Assembly: GCF_009765215.1 (NCBI RefSeq)
Contig: NZ_VLNV01000008.1
Span: 62,001-126,000 of the forward strand
Direction: 5' to 3'
Length of the DNA: 64,000 bases
Source of the DNA: Lysobacter prati
Lineage (GTDB): Bacteria; Pseudomonadota; Gammaproteobacteria; Xanthomonadales; Xanthomonadaceae
Both the position numbers and the translations under genes were made by a program. Below, one piece after another: positions 48,153 through 59,041 of this stretch. Each line of letters opens with the position of its first letter. Positions within the stretch are counted from its first letter, which is position 1. Below the pieces are notes generated by a model that did not search any database, was not told the origin of the DNA, and saw only the letters and a list, made by a program, of their open reading frames with translations.

Positions 48153-48737
48153 TCAGGCCCGCGGCGTATGCAGCCGCTTCATGGCCTCGTTGAAGTCGCC
48201 GCCGACCGCCAGGGGCAGTACGTCCTGGGCATCGTCGATGGCGCGCAGGATCATCGCCTCGTCGGCGCTGCCGGGACGGCCCAGCACCCAGGAGGTGACG
48301 CGGTCCTTGTGGCCGGGATGGCCGATGCCGATCCGCAGGCGATGGTACTTGCCGTGGCCGAGCAGCTGGCTGATGTCGCGCAGGCCGTTCTGGCCACCAT
48401 GGCCGCCATCGAACTTGATGCGGGCGACGCCGGCATCCAGGTCGAGCTCATCGTGGCAGACCAGCATCTGCTCCGGCTCGATCTTCCAGTAGCGCAGGGC
48501 CGCGGTGACCGACTTGCCGGACAGGTTCATGAAGGTGGCCGGCTTGAGCAGCCAGACCGGCTGGCCGGCGATGTCGACCTTGCAGGTCTCGCCGAACAGC
48601 TTGGATTCCAGACCAAAGCGGCCGCCCAGGCGTGAAGCCAGGGCGTCCACAAACCAGAACCCGGCGTTGTGCCGGGTCCGGAGATGTTCGGCTCCGGGAT
48701 TTCCCAGACCGACTATGAGGCGCAAACCGGCTGCCAT
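48153..48737 (-). CDS. pth: Peptidyl-tRNA hydrolase
   Basis: Releases peptides from drop-off peptidyl-tRNA. The 194-aa product has IVGLGNPGAEHLRTRHNAGF with catalytic His23, LKPATFMNLSG, and HDELDLDAGVARIKFDGGHG with the helper Asp. It lies between rplY (56 bp) and ychF, the widespread prs-rplY-pth-ychF order. Confidence 0.97.
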   Translation of the reverse strand: MAAGLRLIVGLGNPGAEHLRTRHNAGFWFVDALASRLGGRFGLESKLFGETCKVDIAGQPVWLLKPATFMNLSGKSVTAALRYWKIEPEQMLVCHDELDLDAGVARIKFDGGHGGQNGLRDISQLLGHGKYHRLRIGIGHPGHKDRVTSWVLGRPGSADEAMILRAIDDAQDVLPLAVGGDFNEAMKRLHTPRA

Positions 48738-48793
48738 CAGAGAATCTCACGCAGTGGCCTGCCCGCGGTGGCGGGCAGGCGCATGGGACGTGA

Positions 48794-49447
48794 TTACTTC
48801 TCGTCCTTCTTGGCGGCCTTGGTCGCCGGCACTTCGGCCGAGGCCTCTTCCGAGGTCTCCTCGGACTCGACGCGACCGTGCTTGGCCATCACGACGGCAA
48901 CGTCGTGTTCCTTGCCCAGCTTCAGTTCCGGCAGCTCGACGCCCTTGGGCAGCTTGATGTCCGACAGGTGCACCACGTCGCCGACGGCCAGCTTGGCCAG
49001 GTCGACTTCGATGAACTCCGGCAGGTCCTTGGGCAGGCAGCTGACGGTGACTTCGTTGAGCTCGTGGGTGATGACCACGTCGGCGGCCTTGCCGGCCGGC
49101 GAGCTGTCCTGGTTGAGGAAGTGCAGCGGCACGGCAGCCTTCAGCGCCTGGTTCAGGTCAACGCGCTGGAAGTCCAGGTGCATGATGATCTGCTTGAACG
49201 GATGGCGCTGCATGTCACGCAGCAGGACCGGCTCGGCCTTGCCGTCGATCTCGAGGGTCAGGATCGAGGAGTAGAACCACTCGTTCTGCTGGGCCAGCCA
49301 GGTCTTCTCGTGGTCGAGCTGGATGGGCTGCGGCGCGGACTTGCCGCCGTAGACGATGGCCGGGATGCTGGCGGCATGACGAAGACGGCGGCTCGCACCC
49401 TTCCCTTCGACGCTGCGGCCAGTGGCCTTGAGGATGTGTTCAGACAT
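48794..49447 (-). CDS. rplY: 50S ribosomal protein L25, long (CTC) form
   Basis: 5S rRNA-binding protein related to general stress protein CTC. The 217-aa product is the two-domain form: an L25 fold (about 1-95, starting MSEHILKATGRSVEGKGASR) plus the CTC C-terminal beta domain, and an acidic tail with EETSEEASAEVPATKAAKK. E. coli has only the 94-aa N-terminal form. It is 126 bp after prs. Confidence 0.95.
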   Translation of the reverse strand: MSEHILKATGRSVEGKGASRRLRHAASIPAIVYGGKSAPQPIQLDHEKTWLAQQNEWFYSSILTLEIDGKAEPVLLRDMQRHPFKQIIMHLDFQRVDLNQALKAAVPLHFLNQDSSPAGKAADVVITHELNEVTVSCLPKDLPEFIEVDLAKLAVGDVVHLSDIKLPKGVELPELKLGKEHDVAVVMAKHGRVESEETSEEASAEVPATKAAKKDEK

Positions 49448-49497
49448 TTGGATTACTCACTTTTACTGCAATGAACCCGTCTCGCGACGGGGATGAA

Positions 49498-49553
49498 CGC
49501 TCACCCGCGACCAGGTGAGCGGCGTTTGCGGCAACGACCGGAGTCGTCGCCGC
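49498..49553 (-). other. Two hairpins between prs and rplY
   Basis: Stems cgctcacc/ggtgagcg (49498-49505/49514-49521) and gcggc-acgac/gtcgt-gccgc with one mismatch (49528-49538/49543-49553). They lie 20 bp after the prs stop. Without a T-run they may be only a partial terminator or processing site. Confidence 0.5.
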
Positions 49554-49573
49554 GAATTCTTCAGTCGACTGCC

Positions 49574-50533
49574 TTAGTCGACATACAACGAGCTGACCGA
49601 TTCGCCGAAGGCAACGCGGCGGATCGTTTCAGCCAGCAGCTCGGCAACGCTGAGCTGGCGGATCTTGTTGCAGGCCTTGGCCGCGTCCGACAGGCGGATG
49701 GTGTCGGTCACCACCAGCTCGTCGAGCTGCGACTTGGTCACGTTGTCGATCGCCGCGCCCGACAGCACCGGGTGGGTGCAGTAGGCGGCGACCTTGACCG
49801 CGCCGCGCTGCTTGAGGGCAGCGGCGGCGGCGCACAACGTGCCGGCGGTGTCGACGATGTCATCGACCAGGACGCAGGTCTTGCCTTCGACGTCGCCGAT
49901 GATGTTCATCACCGTCGACACGTTGGCACGCGGGCGGCGCTTGTCGATGATCGCCAGGTCGGCATCGTCGAGGCGCTTGGCGATCGCGCGGGCGCGGACC
50001 ACGCCGCCGACGTCAGGCGAGACCACCACCATGTTGTCGGTGCCGTGCGCGCGCCAGATGTCGGCGAGCAGCAGCGGCGAGGCATACACGTTGTCGACCG
50101 GGATATCGAAGAAACCCTGGATCTGGTCGGCGTGCAGGTCGACCGTGAGCACGCGATCGGTACCGACCGCGCTGAACATCTTGGCCGCGACCTTGGCGGT
50201 GATCGGCACGCGCGAGGAGCGCGGGCGGCGATCCTGGCGGGCGTAACCGAAGTACGGCACCACCGCGGTCACGCTGGCCACCGAGGCGCGCTTGAGCGCG
50301 TCCACCAGCACCAGCAGTTCCATGAAGTTCTCGGCCGTGGGCGCGTTCGTCGGCTGGATCACGAACACTTCCTGCCGGCGCACGTTCTCTTCGATCTCGA
50401 CCTGCACCTCGCCGTCCGAGAAACGGCTGACGAGTGCCTTACCCAGGCGGATGCCCAGCTCCTTGCACACCGCATCGGCCAGCGGGCGGTTGGCATTGCC
50501 GCTGAAAATCAGCAGGTTCCGATCGTTTTGCAC
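49574..50533 (-). CDS. prs: Ribose-phosphate pyrophosphokinase (PRPP synthetase)
   Basis: Makes PRPP from ribose 5-phosphate and ATP for nucleotide, His and Trp synthesis. The 319-aa product has the [16 protein letters not shown] flexible loop, [11 protein letters not shown] and the PRPP-binding [13 protein letters not shown]. It starts at a GTG (50533) with GGAGAG 5 nt upstream. The frame open to 50584 has no better start. tRNA(Gln) is 82 bp upstream and ispE next. Confidence 0.97.
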   Translation of the reverse strand: MQNDRNLLIFSGNANRPLADAVCKELGIRLGKALVSRFSDGEVQVEIEENVRRQEVFVIQPTNAPTAENFMELLVLVDALKRASVASVTAVVPYFGYARQDRRPRSSRVPITAKVAAKMFSAVGTDRVLTVDLHADQIQGFFDIPVDNVYASPLLLADIWRAHGTDNMVVVSPDVGGVVRARAIAKRLDDADLAIIDKRRPRANVSTVMNIIGDVEGKTCVLVDDIVDTAGTLCAAAAALKQRGAVKVAAYCTHPVLSGAAIDNVTKSQLDELVVTDTIRLSDAAKACNKIRQLSVAELLAETIRRVAFGESVSSLYVD

Positions 50534-50614
50534 AGTGCTCTCCGCTTCGCTCTGACCGTGGCGGTTATCCGGGGGCGTCCGCACCGGAAAATGCCCGGGC
50601 GGTCCGCAATGAAT

Positions 50615-50691
50615 TGGCAGGGGCGGTAGGATTCGAACCTACGAATGCCAGGATCAAAACCTGGTGCCTTGGGCCTCTTGGCGACGCCCCT
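50615..50691 (-). tRNA. tRNA-Gln (TTG anticodon)
   Basis: 77 nt with encoded CCA and discriminator G. Acceptor stem AGGGGCG/CGCCCCT. Anticodon loop TTTTGAT with anticodon TTG. It lies between ispE and prs, as in other Xanthomonadaceae. Confidence 0.97.
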
Positions 50692-50759
50692 GCATGAAGT
50701 ACATAAAGTCCATTCGGGCGGGGACTGCAGCAGGAAAGAGCCGGAGCCTGGTGCGGCTG

Positions 50760-51659
50760 CTACTCGGTCCCCGCTCCTTCCCACCTGCTTCGCGCTTCCA
50801 GCAGCGGCGAGCGCGAGGCTCCCGTTGCCAGCCAGGCCCGAAGACCCTGCGGTAGTGCCACCAGTGCCGCTTCGGCGCCCTCGCGTGATGCGAATTCGAC
50901 GAAGCAGCCGCTGCCAGACCCGGTCAGGCGCGGCGAACCGATCTGCGAAAGTGCTGCAAACACCGCCTCTACGGCGGGTTCGCGCACGCGCAATACCGGC
51001 TCGAACGCATTCCCGAGCGGCACACCCGAAACGAAGTCCGCTATTGTCGCGGGCGCGGCATCACGCGTCAATTCAGGGGCACGGAACAACGCTGCGGTCG
51101 GCGCATGCACGCCGGGGTCGGCCAGGACGTACCAGGCCGGCGGCAGATCGATCGGGGTGAGCTTTTCCCCCACCCCTTCGGCCCAGGCATCGCGGCCGCG
51201 GACGAATACAGGCACGTCGGCACCGAGCTGCAGTCCCAAGGCGGCCAGCCGGTCCTCACCGAGCGCGGTGCCCCAAAGGGCGTCGAGGGCGACCAGAACG
51301 GTCGCCGCATCAGACGAGCCACCGCCGAACCCGCCGCCCGATGGAATGCGTTTTTCGACGACGATGTCGGCACCATGCGGGCTTTTGGATTCAGATTGCA
51401 GCAATTTGGCTGCACGGACCGTGAGGTCGTCGGCCTCGGCTACGCCCGGCGCGCTGGCGCCGTGGCGGCGGATCTGGCCGTCGTTACGGACCCGTAGCCG
51501 GATCGTGTCACCCCAGTCGAGCAGCCGGAACACGGTCTGCAGGAGATGGTAACCGTCGTCTCGACGGCCTGTGATACGCAGGAACAGGTTCAGCTTGGCC
51601 GGCGCCGGCCACAGCGACCAGCCCGCATCGCCACCGGCTCCAGGCAACGCCGGGCTCAT
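50760..51659 (-). CDS. ispE: 4-diphosphocytidyl-2-C-methyl-D-erythritol kinase
   Basis: GHMP kinase of the MEP isoprenoid pathway. The 299-aa product has [15 protein letters not shown] with the substrate lysine, the ATP loop [14 protein letters not shown] (106-119) and catalytic Asp148 in [11 protein letters not shown], with TGSGSGCF near the C terminus. Its ATG overlaps the lolB stop (ATGA), and lolB overlaps the TPR gene the same way, so the three are co-translated. The frame open to 52139 is a shadow of lolB. Confidence 0.95.
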   Translation of the reverse strand: MSPALPGAGGDAGWSLWPAPAKLNLFLRITGRRDDGYHLLQTVFRLLDWGDTIRLRVRNDGQIRRHGASAPGVAEADDLTVRAAKLLQSESKSPHGADIVVEKRIPSGGGFGGGSSDAATVLVALDALWGTALGEDRLAALGLQLGADVPVFVRGRDAWAEGVGEKLTPIDLPPAWYVLADPGVHAPTAALFRAPELTRDAAPATIADFVSGVPLGNAFEPVLRVREPAVEAVFAALSQIGSPRLTGSGSGCFVEFASREGAEAALVALPQGLRAWLATGASRSPLLEARSRWEGAGTE

Positions 51660-52285
51660 TGTCCGGCGCCGAGCGACCACTGATCGACGATCAGGCGGAC
51701 TTTGGCCTGGCCGCGCGTGGCCACCAGCCGGGCCGGCATGACCGGGCCATCGGCGGCCGGCTGCCAGTCCTGGTATTCGATCAGCCAGCCCGCCTGCTGC
51801 AGGCGCGCCGGCAGGTTGCCCGCGCCGTACTCGATCTTCGCCGGACCGTAGTCGGCCGTGGCGGCGCCGACGCCGCGCACCCAGTCCGAAAGCGCGCGTA
51901 CGGGCACGTCCCAGCCCGTGGTCGCCTGCAGCAGGGATTCGATATCCGCGCTTTCGCGCGTCCCGCCCTCGACACCCTCCAGGCGCCCACCGGCGGCGTC
52001 GCCACTCAGGCGCCAGCTCTGGCGGGTGACCGGGGCGCTCAGCGAGATGGTGTAGCGGTCTTGCCGCTGTTGCCAGTCGATGCGTCCACTGCCGCCCTGC
52101 TTGCCATTGGAGACGGCGATGCGGCCCGACAGGGACCACTCGCCCACCTCACTGCGGCGCTGATCATTGGCCTGCGCCTGGACCGGATCGACCGGCACGG
52201 TCGGAGCGCGCGTCGGGCTCGACACGCAGCCGGCCAGCACCGCCAAGCACAACGCGGCCACACAGAGCGAATTGCTGACCTTCAT
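51656..52285 (-). CDS. lolB: Outer-membrane lipoprotein LolB
   Basis: Receives lipoproteins from LolA and inserts them in the outer membrane. The 209-aa precursor has a lipobox LAGC with Cys20, then [20 protein letters not shown] and [16 protein letters not shown], which match the LolB fold. It sits between a TPR protein and ispE, the classic gammaproteobacterial lolB-ispE-prs order. Overlaps of 4 nt occur at both ends. Confidence 0.93.
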   Translation of the reverse strand: MKVSNSLCVAALCLAVLAGCVSSPTRAPTVPVDPVQAQANDQRRSEVGEWSLSGRIAVSNGKQGGSGRIDWQQRQDRYTISLSAPVTRQSWRLSGDAAGGRLEGVEGGTRESADIESLLQATTGWDVPVRALSDWVRGVGAATADYGPAKIEYGAGNLPARLQQAGWLIEYQDWQPAADGPVMPARLVATRGQAKVRLIVDQWSLGAGQ

Positions 52286-53967
52286 GCGCCGGTCTTCTCC
52301 AGCGCACGCTTGAGCGAGCGGTTATCCGGATCGATCTTGCGCGACAGATCGAAGTACTTGCGCGCTTCGTCCTTGCGCCCGGTCGCCCACAACACTTCCG
52401 CCAGGTGCGCGGCGATTTCGGCGTCCTTCTGCAGGGTCAGGGCGCGGCGCAATTCGACCAGCGCCTCCTCTTTGCGGCCGAGCCGGTAGAGCACCCAGCC
52501 GTAACTGTCGACGATGGCCGGATTGTCGGGTTCGGCGGTGCGTGCGCGCTCTATCAGCTGCAGCGCTTCCTGGTAGCGCGTGGTGCGGTCGGCCAGGGTG
52601 TAGCCCAGCGCATTGAGCGCGGCGACATTGTCCGACTCGGCCACCAGGATCTTGCGCAGGTCGGCTTCGGCACGCGGGATGTCGTCATGGCGCTCCCAGC
52701 TCAGGGCGCGCGCATAGAGCACTTCAGGATCGTCGGGGAACGCCGCCAGGCCGCGCGCGTAGGCGTCGAGTTCGCCGGGCTGGTCCTCATCCTTCTCGCG
52801 CAGCGCGGCTTCCAGCAGGTACGCATCGCGACGGGATTCGTCGTCGGCGGCGGCATCGGCCTGCAGTTCGCGCAGCAGCTTGTAGGCCTCACCGTCGCGG
52901 TTGAGCTCGTGCAGCACGTTGGCGCTGCGCAGGCGCGCCGTCCAGCGCTGCTCGCCACCGGGCACGCCGCGGTACCACTCCAGCGCCTCGTCGAAGCGAT
53001 CGAGGAATTCGGCCATCTGGCCCAGCAGCAGCCGTCGCTGCGGGTCGGGCTTGGACGCGCTGGCACGCAGTTCTTCGTACAGCCGCGTCAGCGACTGCTT
53101 GTCCTCGCTCTGTGCCAGCAGTGCGGCGCGCAGTGCATAGGTCTGGTCGTCCTGCGGCCCCTTGGCCAGCACCGCTTCGGCCGCGTGGTAGTCGCCCAGG
53201 CGGTGGTATTCGTCGGCGAGGGCGCGGCGCAGATCGCGATCGTCACCGGCCTGCTCGGACAGCGACGCGAGCAGCTTGCGGGCCTCGTCTTCCTTGCCGG
53301 CCTCGCGCAGCTGGCTGGCGCGCAGCAGACCGACGCGTGCCTCGCCCGGGAAGCGCTCGACCACTTCGGCGACGATGCGTTCGACCAGCTCGGGCTGTTC
53401 CAGCCCCTGTGCCAGCCCGCCAAACGCCAGCCAGGCCGGCAGCTTGTTGGGGATGCTGCCGTCCTTGACCAGTCGCTCGAGCAGGCGGGCCGATTGCTTG
53501 GGATCGCGGGCACCGCCGCTGAGCACGCCCAGTGCCTGGCGCCAGCCGCTGTCGCCGGGCGCTTGCAGCAACTGCTTGAGGTATTTGCGGGCGCCGCGTT
53601 CGTCGCCGCGGCGGATCGCAAGGACGGCTTCGGCAGCGGCCAGGTTTAGGCCTTCGCCGCCCTGCCGGCGCCACAGGTCCAGGGCCTCGGCGGCACGCTT
53701 GTCGTCTTTGGCGAGCAGGGCGATGCGGGTCGCGCGCTCGGCCAGGGCCACATCGTCGGCGGCGCGGGCGGCGTCCAGGTAGGACTTGGCGGCCTCGTCC
53801 AGCCGTCCCGACTGCAGGGCGAATTCGCCGGCCAGCAGCGGCTCGAGCGAGGCCTCGGTGGGGTCGGTGACGGCACCGGGCTTTGCCACTTTCTCCGCGG
53901 CGGCCAGCGGTTCGGCAGCCAGCAGGGTGACAAGGATGAAACATAGCGTGCGCAAGGCAACGGGCAT
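52282..53967 (-). CDS. Exported tetratricopeptide-repeat protein
   Basis: 561-aa protein with an N-terminal signal peptide (hydrophobic about 6-22, AAA before the cut) and many TPR-type helical repeats over most of its length, e.g. ALNALGYTLADRTTRYQEAL and VDSYGWVLYRLGRKEEALVE. It is probably a periplasmic scaffold. Proteins like this commonly precede lolB in gammaproteobacteria. A partner is not known. It is divergent from hemA, with 127 bp between. Confidence 0.85.
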   Translation of the reverse strand: MPVALRTLCFILVTLLAAEPLAAAEKVAKPGAVTDPTEASLEPLLAGEFALQSGRLDEAAKSYLDAARAADDVALAERATRIALLAKDDKRAAEALDLWRRQGGEGLNLAAAEAVLAIRRGDERGARKYLKQLLQAPGDSGWRQALGVLSGGARDPKQSARLLERLVKDGSIPNKLPAWLAFGGLAQGLEQPELVERIVAEVVERFPGEARVGLLRASQLREAGKEDEARKLLASLSEQAGDDRDLRRALADEYHRLGDYHAAEAVLAKGPQDDQTYALRAALLAQSEDKQSLTRLYEELRASASKPDPQRRLLLGQMAEFLDRFDEALEWYRGVPGGEQRWTARLRSANVLHELNRDGEAYKLLRELQADAAADDESRRDAYLLEAALREKDEDQPGELDAYARGLAAFPDDPEVLYARALSWERHDDIPRAEADLRKILVAESDNVAALNALGYTLADRTTRYQEALQLIERARTAEPDNPAIVDSYGWVLYRLGRKEEALVELRRALTLQKDAEIAAHLAEVLWATGRKDEARKYFDLSRKIDPDNRSLKRALEKTGA

Positions 53968-54007
53968 CGATCAAGCCTGCAGGTCAACCTGGAGGGGACG
54001 GGGCCGG

Positions 54008-54033
54008 TAGAATGTCGGCCTCCGCGGTAGCCA
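54008..54033 (+). promoter_or_regulatory. Possible hemA promoter -10
   Basis: TAGAAT at 54008-54013 within GGTAGAATGTCGG is a fair -10 about 80 bp before the hemA ATG, in the divergent hemA-TPR space. No convincing -35 is visible. Confidence 0.3.
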
Positions 54034-54094
54034 GCAGCTTATCGCAAGCACCTGAACGGAAGAGGCCCCAGTCGGCGAAGTCCGGCGCGTTGAA

Positions 54095-55375
54095 ATGAGT
54101 TTGTTCGTACTAGGCATCAACCACCAGACCGCGCCGGTCAGCCTGCGCGAGCGTGTCGCGTTCTCGGCCGATACCGTGCCGGCAGCGCTCGATGCGCTGC
54201 GCGCGTTGCCGCAGGTCAGCGAAGTCGCCCTGCTGTCCACCTGCAACCGCACCGAGCTGTACGCCGTCGCCGACGACGACGGCCAGGCGCTGGCCGACTG
54301 GCTGGCCACGCACCCGGACGAAGTCGGCGACCTGCACGGCTACCTCTACCGCCATCGTGATGCCGACGCCGTCCGCCATCTGTTCCGCGTCGCCACCGGG
54401 CTGGATTCGCTGGTCCTGGGCGAGCCGCAGATCCTCGGCCAGGTGAAGGATGCCTGGGCCAGTGCGCGCCATGCCGGCAGTCTGGGCAACCAGCTCGACC
54501 GCCTGTTCCAGCACGCCTTCACCACCGCCAAGCGGGCGCGCACCGATACCCGCATCGGTGCCAACCCGGTATCGGTGGCTTCCGCTGCCGTCCGACTGGC
54601 ACAGGAATCCTTCGCCCGCCTCGAGGACTCGACCGTGCTGCTGATTGGCGCCGGCGAAACCATCGAGCTGGCCGCGCGCCACCTGGTGCAGGCGCGCGCA
54701 AAGCGCCTGCTGGTGGCCAATCGCACGCTGGCCCATGCGCAGGAACTTGCCACCCGCCACGGCGGCGTCGCCCTGCCCCTGAGCGAGCTCGACAAGCACC
54801 TGGGCGAGGCCGACGTGGTTATTTCGGCCACGGCCAGCCGTGATCCGATCCTGCGCAAGGCCAATGTCGCCGCGGCGCTGGCGACGCGCCGGCATCGGCC
54901 GATGTTGCTGCTCGACCTGGCCGTGCCGCGCGACATCGCCGCGGACGTCGCCGAGCTCAAGGACGTGTTCCTGTACACCGTCGACGACCTGGAACGGGCG
55001 ATCGAGGACAACCGCCGCAGCCGTCGCGAAGCGGCGACCGAAGCAGAGACCATCGTCGAGATGCAGGTGGCACGCTTTACCGAGACCATCGCCGCCAGCA
55101 CCCGCACCGCGCCACTCAAGCGCCTGCGCGCGCACGGCGAGTCGGCCAAGGCCGATGTGCTGGCCAGGGCCCAGCAGCAACTTGCCGCCGGCCAGGACCC
55201 GCAGGAAGTGCTGAACTTCCTCGCCCACACCCTGACCAACCGCCTGCTGCATGCGCCGACGGTGGCCTTGCGCGAGGCGGCGCTGACCGGAAACATCGAG
55301 CTGGCACGCGCTGCCGAAAAGCTGTTCCCCGAGAACGAAGAACCCGGTTCGGAGAAAGAGCAGCGCGAAGGCTAG
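54095..55375 (+). CDS. hemA: Glutamyl-tRNA reductase
   Basis: Reduces glutamyl-tRNA(Glu) to glutamate-1-semialdehyde, the first step of C5 haem synthesis. The 426-aa product has [14 protein letters not shown], the catalytic [11 protein letters not shown] with Cys50, [13 protein letters not shown], the NADPH-binding [15 protein letters not shown], and a C-terminal dimerisation helix. It is followed by prfA after 54 bp, as in E. coli. Confidence 0.97.
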   Translation: MSLFVLGINHQTAPVSLRERVAFSADTVPAALDALRALPQVSEVALLSTCNRTELYAVADDDGQALADWLATHPDEVGDLHGYLYRHRDADAVRHLFRVATGLDSLVLGEPQILGQVKDAWASARHAGSLGNQLDRLFQHAFTTAKRARTDTRIGANPVSVASAAVRLAQESFARLEDSTVLLIGAGETIELAARHLVQARAKRLLVANRTLAHAQELATRHGGVALPLSELDKHLGEADVVISATASRDPILRKANVAAALATRRHRPMLLLDLAVPRDIAADVAELKDVFLYTVDDLERAIEDNRRSRREAATEAETIVEMQVARFTETIAASTRTAPLKRLRAHGESAKADVLARAQQQLAAGQDPQEVLNFLAHTLTNRLLHAPTVALREAALTGNIELARAAEKLFPENEEPGSEKEQREG

Positions 55376-55429
55376 CGACCGTCCCGGCCGCCGCACCGCC
55401 TGCTCACTTCCTCCACACCCGGTTCGCCC

Positions 55430-56515
<1,086 letters not shown>

Positions 56516-56542
56516 GGCGGGCGCTGGCAGGGAATGGTTGTC

Positions 56543-56548
56543 TACAAT
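56543..56548 (+). promoter_or_regulatory. Possible promoter of the GNAT gene
   Basis: TACAAT lies 29 bp before the GNAT ATG, in the 62-bp gap after prfA. The -35 region is poor, so this is tentative. Confidence 0.3.
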
Positions 56549-56577
56549 CGACCGCACCTCGTGCAGAAGGATCCGCC

Positions 56578-57042
56578 ATGCCCCTCGAGATCATGCCCAT
56601 TGAGATCAGGCGCGCCACGCTGACCGACCTCGACCAGCTTGCACCGCTGTTCGATGCCTACCGCATGTTCTACGAGCAGCCGCAGGATGCGGCACTCGCG
56701 CGCGGGTTCCTGCACGAGCGCATCGAGCGCGACCAGTCCGTCGTCCTGCTGGCCATGAATGACGATGCAGCAGTTGGCTTCACCCAGCTCTACCCGACGT
56801 TCTCGTCGGTGCGTGCCGCACGCGTGTGGGTGCTCAACGATCTGTATGTCGACCAAAGTGCGCGCAGGCAAGGCGTGGCGCAGGCACTGCTGACCGCCGC
56901 CGCGATGTTCGCCCGCGATGACGGCGCGATCCGGCTCGAGCTGGAAACCACGCCCGACAACCGCAACGCCCAGGCCCTGTACGAATCCGGTGGCTGGCAG
57001 CTGTACGACGGCACGCTTCGTTACCACCTGGCCCTGGTCTGA
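56578..57042 (+). CDS. GNAT-family N-acetyltransferase
   Basis: Acetyl-CoA-dependent acyltransferase of 154 aa. It has LNDLYVDQSARRQGVAQALL with the acetyl-CoA pyrophosphate loop RRQGVA, and ETTPDNRNAQALYESGGWQ. The ATG at 56578 has AAGGA upstream; a second ATG at 56593 is possible. It ends 3 bp before the OGT-like gene, so the two are probably coexpressed. Substrate unknown. Confidence 0.88.
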   Translation: MPLEIMPIEIRRATLTDLDQLAPLFDAYRMFYEQPQDAALARGFLHERIERDQSVVLLAMNDDAAVGFTQLYPTFSSVRAARVWVLNDLYVDQSARRQGVAQALLTAAAMFARDDGAIRLELETTPDNRNAQALYESGGWQLYDGTLRYHLALV

Positions 57043-57045
57043 TCC

Positions 57046-58743
57046 GTGCACAACGATCCACGCATCGAATTGCGTCGCGCGCTCGAACGCAATCCCGGCG
57101 ATGCCTATGCCTGGATCCTGCTGGCCGAGCATGAACTCGACCGCGGCGATGCAGCCGCCGGCGCGATGGCTGCACAGCGTGCACTCGCGCTGAGTCCCGG
57201 CCATCCCGAAGCGTTGGCGCGACTGGGGCGGGCGCAGTGGATGCAAGGCAATCGCAGCGATGCCGTCGCCAGCCTGCGTGCTGCCGCGACCAATGCCCCC
57301 GATCATCCCGGCATCGCCGTCTGGCTGGGGCATGCGCTGGAAGACACCGGCGAGGCCGAAGCCGCATCGCAGGCCTACGCGCGTGCACATGCGCTGGCCC
57401 CGGACGAACCGCAACTGGCCGCCTACCTGCTGGCCTGGCGGCGCAAGCTGTGTGACTGGCGCGATCTGGACGCACTTGCACGCCAGGTCCGCGATGCGGT
57501 GAACAGCTCGCGTGCATCGGTCGAACCGTTCGCCTTCCTGAGCGAGGACGCCAGCGCGCTGGAACAGTTGCGCTGTGCGCAACTTCGCGCCGGAGTCGCA
57601 GCCGCGGCCGTGCGTCCGTTGCCGCCACCGCAGGCAGTCGCGGCCGGGCCCATCCGGGTCGGCTTCCTGTCCAACGGTTTCGGCGCACATCCGACTGGCC
57701 TGCTTACCGCGGCCATGTTCGAACAGCTCAAGGCACAGGCGGATATCGAGATCCACCTGTTCGCGCTCAACGGCGACGATGGCAGCCCGATCCGGCAACG
57801 CCTCCAGGCCGCCACGCACACCTTGCATGACGTATCGATGCGCGCGCACGCGCAGGTGGCGATGACAATCCGCGCCGCGGGCATCGATGTCCTTTTCGAC
57901 CTTCGCGGCTGGGGCGGCGGCGGCACACCGGAAGTGCTGGCGATGCGGCCGGCGCCGGTGCAGGTGAACTGGCTGGCCTATCCCGGCACGTCCGGCGCGC
58001 CGTGGATCGACCACGTGCTGGCCGACCGCTTCGTGCTGCCGGAATCGATGGCGCAGGACTTCAGCGAGAACGTGGTCTGGCTGCCGCGCTGCTTCCAGCC
58101 ATCCGACACCACGCGCGCGCTCCCGCCGCCGCCGTCGCGCGCGCAATGCGGCCTGCCCGAGCGCGGCGACAACGGCGAAGGCGTGGTGTTCTGCTGCTTC
58201 AACAACAGCTACAAACTCAACCCGCGCAGCGTCACGCGCGCGTTGGCGGTGCTGCGCGAAGTCCCCGGCAGCGTGCTGTGGCTGCTGTCCGGACCGGGTC
58301 ATGCCGATGCACGTCTGGCCGATGTCGCGCGCATGCAGGGAGTCGATCCCGCCCGACTGGTGTTCATGCCCAAGCAACCGCACACCGAGTACCTGGCCCG
58401 CCTGCAGCACGCCGACCTGTTCCTCGACACCGAACCGTACAACGCCCACACCACCGCATCGGATGCACTGTGGGCCGGTTGCCCGGTGCTGACGCGACCG
58501 GGCGCGACGTTTGCGGCGCGCGTCGCAGGCAGCCTGAACCACCACCTGGGCATGACGGAGATGAATGTCGCCGATGACGCGGCGTTCGTTGCACGAGCGG
58601 CATCGCTGGCAAGGGACACGCGCGCACTGGCTGCGCTCAAGGCCGAGCTGGCTCGCCGGCGCAGCGAGAGTGGCCTGTTCGACATGAGCGGATTCGCGCG
58701 TGATTTTGCTGATGCGGTGCGCGCGATGGCTCTGCGCCAGTAG
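57046..58743 (+). CDS. O-GlcNAc transferase-like protein (TPR + GT41)
   Basis: 565-aa homologue of eukaryotic OGT and of the Xanthomonas campestris protein of about 568 aa used as its structural model. TPR helices occupy about 1-150. The GT41 domain follows: GFLSNGFGAHPTG with His215, APVQVNWLAYPGTSGAPWID, CCFNNSYKLNP with Lys390 (equivalent to the UDP-phosphate-binding lysine), and ADLFLDTEPYNAHTTASDAL. It starts at a GTG 3 bp after the GNAT stop. The TPR part is short (3-5 repeats). Acceptor and donor are not known in bacteria. Confidence 0.9.
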   Translation: MHNDPRIELRRALERNPGDAYAWILLAEHELDRGDAAAGAMAAQRALALSPGHPEALARLGRAQWMQGNRSDAVASLRAAATNAPDHPGIAVWLGHALEDTGEAEAASQAYARAHALAPDEPQLAAYLLAWRRKLCDWRDLDALARQVRDAVNSSRASVEPFAFLSEDASALEQLRCAQLRAGVAAAAVRPLPPPQAVAAGPIRVGFLSNGFGAHPTGLLTAAMFEQLKAQADIEIHLFALNGDDGSPIRQRLQAATHTLHDVSMRAHAQVAMTIRAAGIDVLFDLRGWGGGGTPEVLAMRPAPVQVNWLAYPGTSGAPWIDHVLADRFVLPESMAQDFSENVVWLPRCFQPSDTTRALPPPPSRAQCGLPERGDNGEGVVFCCFNNSYKLNPRSVTRALAVLREVPGSVLWLLSGPGHADARLADVARMQGVDPARLVFMPKQPHTEYLARLQHADLFLDTEPYNAHTTASDALWAGCPVLTRPGATFAARVAGSLNHHLGMTEMNVADDAAFVARAASLARDTRALAALKAELARRRSESGLFDMSGFARDFADAVRAMALRQ

Positions 58744-58763
58744 GAAGACCGAGCAACGTCCAC

Positions 58764-58790
58764 GGATCCCCGCTTTCGCGGGGATGACGG
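58764..58790. repeat. Short dispersed palindrome, copy 3
   Basis: Stem atccccgc/gcggggat with loop TTTC, followed by GACGG. It is the reverse-oriented relative of 1278 and the best-formed copy. It sits 20 bp after the OGT stop and could end transcription there. Confidence 0.6.
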
Positions 58791-58798
58791 ACAAGAGC

Positions 58799-58951
58799 CG
58801 AAGACCGGGCAATGACACACCGGAGCGTCGTCCGCCGGGACGGGGATTGCGCAGCAGTGGGCCATGGATGGCCCACGCCCCGCCTTCGGACAGGATGTCC
58901 GACGAAGGGGCGGAGCAATCCCCGGCCCGGCGGACGGCGCCCCACCGAAGC
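58799..58951. repeat. 153-nt nested-palindrome element, copy 2
   Basis: Aligns without gaps to 3335-3487, with about 20 differences by hand count. The outer 21-bp arms (58830-58850/58915-58935) have one mismatch. Hairpin 1 is 58857-58865/58868-58876 and hairpin 2 is 58876-58881/58907-58912 with an inner stem 58886-58892/58896-58902. It fills most of the 298-bp gap between the OGT gene and moaB, where no gene is seen. Confidence 0.8.
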
Positions 58952-59041
58952 CCGAAGCGCGCACACCCCCAGGCTCTCACGCAATACACGTGAGACAAAG
59001 CTCCACTGCCATCACACACCCAATCGGTTAGGCTCGCCGCC

